This document shows, piece after piece, positions 56,991 to 64,000 of a stretch of 64,000 nt of DNA. Position 1 is the stretch's first letter; the number at the start of each line of letters is the position of its first letter. The stretch comes from Lamellibrachia columna. Lineage: Eukaryota; Annelida; Polychaeta; Sabellida; Siboglinidae. A program made the translations under genes and the position numbers. Where the stretch lies: NCBI GenBank assembly GCA_963662155.1, contig OY759261.1:34090022-34154021 (forward strand). The letters are read 5' to 3'. The notes beneath the pieces were generated by a model that was not told where the DNA came from, did no database searches, and saw only the letters and a program-made list of their open reading frames with translations.

Positions 56991-59900
56991 ATGGATTGGT
57001 CGAAATGCATATTGTGTCAAGATGACCGAGGGGGAGAGGCATTGCGTTGTCCAGCAAATAACTCAAAAAGTGTCATAATATTGAAAACGACTGTGTTGTG
57101 TTTGCTGACAATCTCAAAAATTACGTTGATCTGGCTCCACTACCTTCAAAGCCAGAATTTAGACGCCCTTGATGAAGGAGACTGTGTGTCATTGACATTA
57201 TTGCGTTATAGTGCAAATTGGCATCCGTTATGCAAAGCCATGATAAAGAAATTGAAAATCAAAAGACTGCAACAGGCCATTAAGAAGCGTCATGCCTCGG
57301 CCCCGACACACTGTGCCCCAGACCCTAAATACACAGGCAGTAAGTTTGAGCCATTTTCAACAAAGCATTGTTTTTTTAATTGCACAACTGAAACAAATGC
57401 AGACAATCCACTGAGACAGGTGATGACGAAACAGCTGGACAGCCGACTGAGACAGATGATGACGAAACAGCTGGACAGTCGACTGAGACAGGTGATGACG
57501 AAACAGCTGGACAGTCGACTGAGGGAATATGCTAAAGTACTACAGGATGACCGAGGTTGAGTGCTGCGGATCTGATAGCCCAAGAAGCGAAGTACCACGA
57601 CCGGTGTGCTCTGAATTTGTTCAATGAAGCAAAGGCAAGGTTGAGAAAGGACCATGGTCATTCAGAATCGTGTCATTCATTGTGGCACAGCTTGGCCTTT
57701 GCTGAGCTGCTTGACTATACTGAAGATGGTCGGTGGGATCCTGAGTGTCCGCCCTTCAACTTATCTGATCCCACTCTGCTGCTGAAACACTGCTTGACGA
57801 AACTGGGTGCGTCTGATACATATGTGGATAGCACCAAACTCAAGGAAAACATTCTGCGAATTATCCTAGATATCAGATGCTTTAAGCAGGGAAAGTTTGT
57901 GTGCTTTGTATTCGATGTTCAAGTCAGTGCGCTTATATTTGGTAAACTGAATAACAATGAACAGCAGGATGACGAGGCCATTGCGCTGCTCAAGGCAGCT
58001 AATATTCTCAGACGCGATATGTTTGATTACGGTCAGTCATTTAATGGAAAGTTTGCATTGACTGAGTTATGTACATACGTAAGTGTCTTTACAGTCAGGT
58101 TTGTAAGAGGTATATTGGCATTGGTGTTGTTGTCCCTCCTTTGTATCGTCTCCTGTTTGTTCTGGCAGCCATTGATAACATTGACATCAACTCGAGCTCT
58201 ACCACAGCCATGACAATCTTCATGGTACAGCTGTTTCACTGTTCCAATGCCTCTGTCAAAACTATGCAGGCATGATTGAATGACCTCACCCGGGTATGAA
58301 TAGTATTGAACACACAAATTCTCTGGATTTTCCAGAGTTCTACACATCTATCGAACCAGTGAGTAATAGTACAATGAAGAGATACCGTTGCAATGTAACA
58401 ATCAAGGGAGATGGTGGTGTAATCGGTCAGAAACATGATGCAGAGGCACTCAAGTATCTTGCTTCACCTAAGGTTGCACGTGTCATTGCTGACTTCGAAT
58501 CCACCGTGGACAGCACCAATGCCGCAGAGCAAGCAGCCCCGAAGAGACACCACGAACAAACAAAAGCGTTCCAAAAAAGTTTATCAAAAACGTTAAGTCA
58601 TTGGAGCAAGTGATAACTGCTATGTGCAATCTCTTTGCAGACTACGGCTTCCGCTTACACACAATGGAGATCATTCTAGAAGCAGCAGTTCTCTGCACAG
58701 AGAGACTGCAAGAAGCAGGATTGGAGCAGTACGAGTCATATGTCAACGAACGTCTGGTGACACACACCAAATCCGTATTCAAGCCAATCGAGAAGAACAG
58801 ACTAGATCTAATGGCCCCTACTACCACCAGACAAATTAAAACGCCACAGGAGAAGGCATTCCAAAACACCTGTTCAACACTAGCCCAATTATGTGTGGAC
58901 AGTGAAGTACGTGGCGGGAGTTCAGACAAATTCTTCTCATACGAAAACCAAATATATCCCCCGTCTCTTTCAGAAAACGGCAATATCCGGTCAAACACAA
59001 AAAGCGATCTTGTCACACTTCTTGAGAAGACAGCAAACCTCACCCCCGTATTCCAGAGTCCAAATGTCGAGGTGCTGTTCACTGATGGAGCAGCGATTGT
59101 TCATTATGCCACCGGATAAGGGAAAAACATTTGCTGACTACGTGCGTGGCACTTTCTTCCCTCATATCCGCCGGGCGCTTGATCACAACCTACGTGTGGA
59201 TGTAGTCTTCGATGTCTACAAAGAAGACAGTCTGAAAGAAGGGACAAGAAAGACATGAGAAAAAGGTTTGCGCATCAAGGTGTTCCTAAATACTCCATTG
59301 CCGAAAAGCTGGCCTCTCTTTCTTAACGATGCAGACAAGTCCGAGCTTTTCAGCCTTGTTGCTGAGGACTCCAAGTCACTGACTGTTCCTCTTAACAAGC
59401 AGTTGATCGTGAGCTCAGGAGACAGCGTTGTATGTGTCACAGAGCGCGAGGACACAAGTAGTCTCTCTCCGTGCAACCATAAAGACGCCTATTCGAGGCT
59501 AATGGTGCATCTTGCTGATGTGGTCTCGGAAGGCTATGAGAAGTTCATGATTAGAACAGTTGATTCCGATGTAGTTGTCGTGAGTGTGGCGGCAGTGCCC
59601 AAACTAAATCCGTCTGAGTTGTGGGTGTCCTATGGCACTGGGAAAGACATCGCTACCTCCCCCTACATGACATATCAGCAGCCATCGGCAGACAGAAGTC
59701 TATCTCCTTGCCAGTGTTCCATGCGTATACCGGATGTGACGCAGTATCAGCATTTCATTCTATCGGAAAAAAGATGGCTTGGAGCACCTGGTGTTCATTT
59801 GGTGTGGTAACACACACCTTCTGTGCGCTTGCTGAAGGACCGTCTGAAATCAACGAAGACATCCTTCAGTGCGTGGAACGCTTCACGGTCCTACTGTATG

Positions 59901-60256
59901 ACCGCACGAACGAATCAAACAGTGTCAATGAGGTTCGAAAGCACCTTTTCACCGCAAAGGGGCGTACGCTCCAGAACATTTCCCCAACCGCAGCTGCTCT
60001 CGAACAGCACGCCAGGCCGGCAGCACTACAGGGAGGTTACATTTGGGGCCATGCTCACGAACCACGACTGCTGGGAGTATCCCCTGCTGAATGGGGTTGG
60101 ACTAAGGAGTCTGGAAAGTGGATGCCACTAAGGTCATCCCTCCCAATTGCTAGTGAGGCGTGCAGGGATCTCATCCGATGTGGCTGTGTGAAAGGCTGTA
60201 CTGGTCAATACAAGTGTGTTAAGGCTGCCATGCACTTCACTATGTCTCGAATGTAA
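56991..60256 (+). pseudogene. Multicopy invertebrate SPCNH/RTVD family gene with CXC-type tail, internally deleted
   Basis: I recognise a widespread, unnamed invertebrate family, probably mobile. It starts MDWSKCILCQDDRG at 56991 and continues with LDEGDCVSLTLLRYSANWHP. Then come QEAKYHDRCALNLFNEAKAR (57580) and FAELLDYTEDGRW. AAIDNIDINSSSTTAM (58175) belongs to a later part, so a large stretch is missing before it; a second gap precedes IKGDGGVIGQ (58400). The C-terminal half is nearly complete over three frames: FADYVRGTFFPHIRRALDHN (59130), SLSPCNHKDAYSRLMVHLAD (59460), IRTVDSDVVVVSVA, FHAYTGCDAVSAFHSIGKK (59725), ALQGGYIWGHA and a Cys-rich end CGCVKGCTGQYKC. SPCNH...SR and RTVDSDVV resemble a PIN-like nuclease-type core; this is an inference. 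At least four frame breaks. Confidence 0.7.
57411..57521 (+). repeat. 36-bp in-frame repeat (RQVMTKQLDSRL), 3 copies
   Basis: CTGAGACAGGTGATGACGAA then ACAGCTGGACAGTCGA, three copies, adding twelve-residue repeats between two conserved segments of the pseudogene. Confidence 0.93.
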
Positions 60257-60690
60257 AGGGGAATGCCAGCTCAACTATATGCCAATATAACAGAGGTATA
60301 AACATTCGGCCTTTTGTTAGACTGGAGTAATGTCTAACTTTGAATATGCATTATACCCACAGATAACATAGAAAGACAAGGTAATTTATGTATCAGTCAT
60401 GTGATATGGATTGAATAACGACGCGTTATTCATTTGACCTTGGCCTTGATCCTGATCCATGAAGGTATGCTACACTTATATTGATTCAATATAACAGTCT
60501 GTTTTGCTCTAAAATTATAATATTACAAGCATAAACATGATAGAAATCTGTTTAGAGACTGCATTGAAATCTTAATAAATGAACTTAGTAATGAGTAAGC
60601 TACAGGGATCGTATATTAGCAATAAAATGGTATGTAATATTATAGCATAGCCCATGACAACTTGTGAACAATAAGGTAAGTTCAACTTGC

Positions 60691-60810
60691 CTGTAGAGAA
60701 GATGACCTTTGTACTGGATCCGTCAAGTGTCACCTGTCTGATATTGCCACCATCCTGACCAAAGTACACAAAGCCATTAACCTCGTCCACGGCAACAGAC
60801 CTTGTAACAC
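60691..60810 (-). CDS. Propeller-gene exon, blade VYFGQ, with a GC donor
   Basis: Acceptor TGTGTCTGTAG; the exon ends ACAG and is followed by GCAAGT, the standard form of a GC-AG donor. Encodes VTRSVAVDEVNGFVYFGQD, GGNIRQVTLDGSSTKVIFST. SVAVDxxxGFVYFGQ...IRQVTLDG is a complete LDLR-B/YWTD unit. 120 bp, two bases in and one out; the outgoing G plus GT of exon 47522-47690 makes Gly, giving STG-CGNLFGLAID. The downstream intron is 13,000 bp (47691-60690). Confidence 0.85.
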
Positions 60811-60883
60811 CTACAGACACACACTACAACATCTAGATCACATGTGACATTTCAGAGATATTCCTGAAAAAATATATATGTTA

Positions 60884-61523
60884 CAGTCAATCTGCGTAAT
60901 CAGTAATTTCGCCCAATGACTGACATGTTTAGGCATTACGCAAAATGACTGTTTCACTCAGGCATTTTGCGAAATGACTGGAAATAAGGCACTGTTGTTA
61001 CACAGTTTAACTGGTGACTATTTCAGTCATACTTCGTAATAACAATTTGTGTAGTTTTGTCATTATATATTGTTCCAATGTTAATTGTGCATTAATGTCA
61101 TCTTTCATAAATCTTCAGACATTCACATTACTCAAGTAGATAAACAAAGTGAATAAATATTTGCTATATATTTGCAAATGCCAACATTTTGCTAATAATT
61201 TACCCCTCTTTGAGTACAAGACGCTAACTCTCCCCCTGACAGTTTTGTTGACAGCTATCCCACTAGTGTTCTCTGATTTGATGGACAGGTAATGGATGAC
61301 CCAAACATTCTCCAACTGGGAATGTTAATTGCCTAACAATGGTGACTGTCTCAATTGACTATTGTACATTGCCTGTCAAACTGTGTAATAACAGAGTTAT
61401 ATTTCCAGTAATTTTGCATAATGACTGGAATTTTCAGTCATTTCATGAAGTGACTGAGTGTAACAGTCATTTCATGTAATGCTTAAAATGTAAGTCGAAA
61501 TGACGAATTAAGCAGATTGACTG
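60884..61523. mobile_element. 640-bp TIR element with TA target site, containing an exon-like frame
   Basis: Left end CAGTCAATCTGCGTAATCAG; right end, reversed, CAGTCAATCTGCTTAATTCG; TA on both sides (60882-60883, 61524-61525). Similarity of the two ends extends about 120 bp (to TTACACAG at about 61005 and 61378) and includes repeated palindromic AGTCATTT...AAATGACT motifs. TA target and CAGT ends suggest a Tc1/mariner-related MITE. The 370-bp interior contains the candidate exon 61204-61315. Confidence 0.85.
61204..61315 (-). CDS. Candidate first recognised propeller exon, inside a TIR element
   Basis: Acceptor TTAACATTCCCAG, donor G|GTAAAT. Encodes LENVWVIHYLSIKSENTSG, IAVNKTVRGRVSVLYSKR. 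SGIAVN...RVSVLYS follows the GLAVD...LYW pattern, and NKT is a sequon. It starts in phase 0 and leaves one base; with GT of exon 60691-60810 this makes Gly (SKR-G-VTRSVAVD), so phase and fold agree. The odd point is its position in the interior of a transposon-like element. An upstream exon with the start codon was not found. Confidence 0.5.
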
Positions 61524-61629
61524 TAACATATACACTAGTAACAGAACTTGCTGTTCTGATGTCACGGTTATATAGTAGTATGTTATTTGTACAAATTTGT
61601 TTTTATTTTATTACTTTTCATTCTTCCTC

Positions 61630-61822
61630 TCCACCTTGTGCTTACTGCCTAGTTCTCTCACACTCTCTATACCTACTGCCTAGTTCCCTCAAACACTCTA
61701 TACCTACTGCATAGTTCCCTCACACACTCTATGCCTACTGCCTAGTTCCATCACACTCTCTATGCCTACTGCCTACTTCCCTCACACACTCTATAACTAC
61801 TGCCTAGTTCCTACTGCCTAGC
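61630..61822. repeat. 31-bp tandem repeat, about 6 copies
   Basis: CCTACTGCCTAGTTCCCTCA then CACACTCTATG, with small variations. The last unit is truncated and followed by an inverted piece of the unit. Confidence 0.9.
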
Positions 61823-61840
61823 GCCGAAGCTAGGCAGTAG
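61811..61840. repeat. 12-bp perfect hairpin ending the 31-bp array
   Basis: CTACTGCCTAGC (61811-61822), loop GCCGAA, GCTAGGCAGTAG (61829-61840). The right arm is an inverted copy of the repeat unit's start. Confidence 0.95.
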
Positions 61841-61849
61841 AAACTTGGC

Positions 61850-63380
61850 AGTCACCGCTGATATAGTAACCGCATTTTATATATGTGAAAACCGGGGAAT
61901 GATCCTTTTTTAAATGGACATTAAAGTTTTATTAAATTGAATACGCAATCCCGTTTCAGGGGAAACCGCTGCCAGCCGGTTACGACCGGTTTGAAGCGCT
62001 GCACATGGCAGCCATTTACAGCCAGTTAACGCGGTGATATTATATTAACTAATAATATTCCATGTCGAGCTCCTGAGAACTAAGGATTCTGACCGATTCA
62101 TCTAATCATGGAAATCTAACGGTCTAATGCTTCGGGATAAAAATGTAGGATCCTCAGAAGCACGGGATCCCGCTAAATTCACGACTGTCGTTCGAAAGGA
62201 AGAAAACTTAGCCATCAGAGGGAGCCACATGCAGCCCTAGTTGGGCGCAAGATGTTTAATTAGCAATAGAGAGAGCGATTGCTCTCCTAACAATTATACC
62301 CTGCATAATTTGCCACGATTATCTGAGAAAATAGGCTGGCACAAATGTTTAAATGTTTAAATTTCATAAAATAGTACCAAATAAGGAGCGTATAGGGTGG
62401 CATTTTTCATCACATAAATTACCGTAAAGGGACACTTATTAGGCACTCAAGAGTACGCCTATAGATGCTGTCCACAATAATTCCAGTTGCCAACACTAAT
62501 AATAATGTTTTCTCTACTATGATGATTCACCTGACAAACCTGTTATTTATTTATAATGTTGAACATTCATTATCAATGATTTATCCTGTTTCAGTAACAT
62601 GCTAATAGATTATGTAGATTAAGCTGGGGCGGCGTGTCTTCAATTGATTAGTTTCAGTTTCAGAATAAGTTTTTAAGACAAATTAACCATGTCTTTTACA
62701 CATTGTAGTTAAAATATTATATAACATTCCAGATTATTATTTATTTATTTATTTGGTTATGTTACACAATTGTTTAAACTTTTTTGTAAATGTGAAAAAA
62801 TTTACCACAAAATGGTCAAATTATAGTTTGGAAAAATCCACAAAGAAATAAATGACATACATATAAGAATGACATTGTCACTGATAACTTCAAAAGGGAG
62901 ATTTTGGTTAACATAAACGAATTACGTCTGCTACACAACCGTGAATGAATTAAGCAAAATTTTAATGACAGCCTAAAGTGGCAGTATATTTTTTACACAA
63001 ACCCTTCACCAATCGTAATTCAAATTCGCATTTTGTTGCATACATGTACAACGCATTCATATGCCAAATTGCAGCATCGTAAGTGTTGTAGTTTTTTCTA
63101 AAAATAATTAATTAATTAATTAAGCATAACTTTCTGGTTATTAACGAAAACACTCGTTATCCGGCGGGGTCACCAGGTCGGAGTCAAAGGCCATTTCAGT
63201 TATCGGTTCAAAGGCACAATAAACTACGTTAGCCTTGATATTTACTGGTTTAAGAACATGATTAAGTTTGGTAAATATAATACTAATGTGTACTGAAATC
63301 ACAGCAACCTGACAATATGTTCCGCTTTCACGGCGAATGAACATTATTGCTGGTTCAAACATCATCGCACACGTGGTCGT
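61850..63380. other. AT-rich non-coding DNA
   Basis: Contains ATTTATTTATTT (62740) and TTAATTAATTAA (63108) tracts. A minus frame near 63150-63250 (VVYCAFEPITEMAFDSD) is not recognised and ends in a stop. No propeller exon was found here. Confidence 0.45.
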
Positions 63381-63384
63381 TACA

Positions 63385-63530
63385 AGATTTAACAAGATTT
63401 GCCATCTAAGCCAAAGGCCCAGATGCCAAGTGGATAAGGAAGCCATTGGCTAATCGAGAGACCACACAATTTTCATTTATGTGTAATCCGGCCTCCTGAG
63501 ATGTGTCAACCTTGTTTTTAAACATATTCA
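63385..63530 (-). mobile_element. LINE 3' end, diverged copy
   Basis: Reverse complement of the family tail: AAGATTTAACAAGATTTGCC, then AAGTGGATAAGGAAGCCATT and GGCTAATCGAGAG, followed by a decayed coding end. 5'-truncated. Confidence 0.8.
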
Positions 63531-63695
63531 CGCTGCTAGCAGTTACACAATCCATAGATAATACGTTCCGTTAATGTATTGTCCTCTGTGAGAACAAGTA
63601 CTCCTGATATCAATCTACACAAATCCTTTACTAAGGTAATCTCTATTAATGCGACAATGGGGGGTACCAATTAAGAATACCCTTACAACCAAATT

Positions 63696-64000
63696 GAGTT
63701 TACAAGATTTCCATCCCAAACAACAAGTTCCAGATGGCAAGTGGACAAGGAAGCCATTGGCTTATCGAGAGTCCAACAATTTTCTCATCTATGTGTAGCC
63801 AACCTTTATCAGATATCTGTCAATTCTATTTTTAAACATATTCACATTACTAGCATTAACACAATCATTTGGCAGTTTATTCCATTCATTTAGCATCCTC
63901 TGTGAGAAAGAGTACTTTCTCATGTCCAACCTACACTGCTCCTTAACTAATGCTGCTTTGTGTCCTTTGGTTCTACTGCCTACTTTAAGTTTGAAGAACA
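63696..64000 (-). mobile_element. LINE 3' end, well-preserved copy running off the window
   Basis: ACAAGATTTCCATCCCAAAC, GGCAAGTGGACAAGGAAGCC, then on the minus strand the protein end (KYSFSQRM, KEQCRLDMRK, HKAALVK, FFKLKVGSR). It matches 10990-11300 closely. The copy continues beyond 64000. Confidence 0.9.

Noticed and set aside
63141..63446. 101-residue minus frame near the right end
   Set aside because: Its N-terminal half is the LINE 3' tail read in a chance frame; the rest has no recognisable domain.

Overview
The window is eukaryotic, most likely from a marine bilaterian invertebrate. It has split genes with GT-AG introns and one GC-AG intron, metazoan gene families (a YWTD/LDLR-B-like propeller, PNPO, a PC-esterase of NXPE type) and a mixed animal transposon load: CR1/L2-type LINEs, Ty3/gypsy, DIRS-like tyrosine-recombinase elements, pogo/Tigger-like elements and several TIR elements. 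No operons, prokaryotic genes or CRISPR arrays were seen. I cannot name the species; hemichordate, amphioxus or lophotrochozoan would all fit.

Layout. 1-5.6 kb: a satellite block built on a 29-bp unit, folded into a near-kilobase inverted repeat around a 37-bp hairpin (2640-2718), with a probable solo LTR (230-1250) inserted in one arm. 5.6-17.8 kb: LINE fragments, a broken intronless PC-esterase gene (7679-9137), two tail-to-tail LINE copies (9270-10810 and 10990-11760), a degenerate transposase-like gene (14524-15720) and a pogo/Tigger C-terminal fragment (17229-17790). 19.7-25 kb: 31-, 40- and 26-bp tandem arrays. 23.2-26 kb: two minus-strand PNPO exons, the second carrying a stop and a lost key lysine. 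26.6-35 kb: an L2-like LINE end, a CR1-like LINE fragment, a pogo-like transposase pseudogene carrying three internal minisatellites, and a gypsy pol fragment. 36.5-41.6 kb: AT, 103-bp and 63-bp arrays and a 350-bp foldback element.

38.1-61.3 kb, minus strand: the best candidate for a live cellular gene, a beta-propeller protein of YWTD/LDLR-B type. Nine exons from 61315 down to 41776 join with matching splice phases at every junction; two weaker exons may complete the C-terminus. Its 12.9-kb intron (47691-60690) starts at a GC donor and holds a DIRS-like element, a 1,018-bp TA-flanked element sitting cleanly inside a minisatellite, and a pseudogene of a multicopy invertebrate family. The first recognised exon lies inside a 640-bp TIR element.

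The rest is largely AT-rich non-coding DNA. I saw no convincing new defence or metabolic system. The most unusual items are the interrupted satellite palindrome, the transposon-enclosed propeller exon, the tandemly duplicated splice donor and the decaying PNPO locus. All homology calls come from reading translations by eye; no database search was run.
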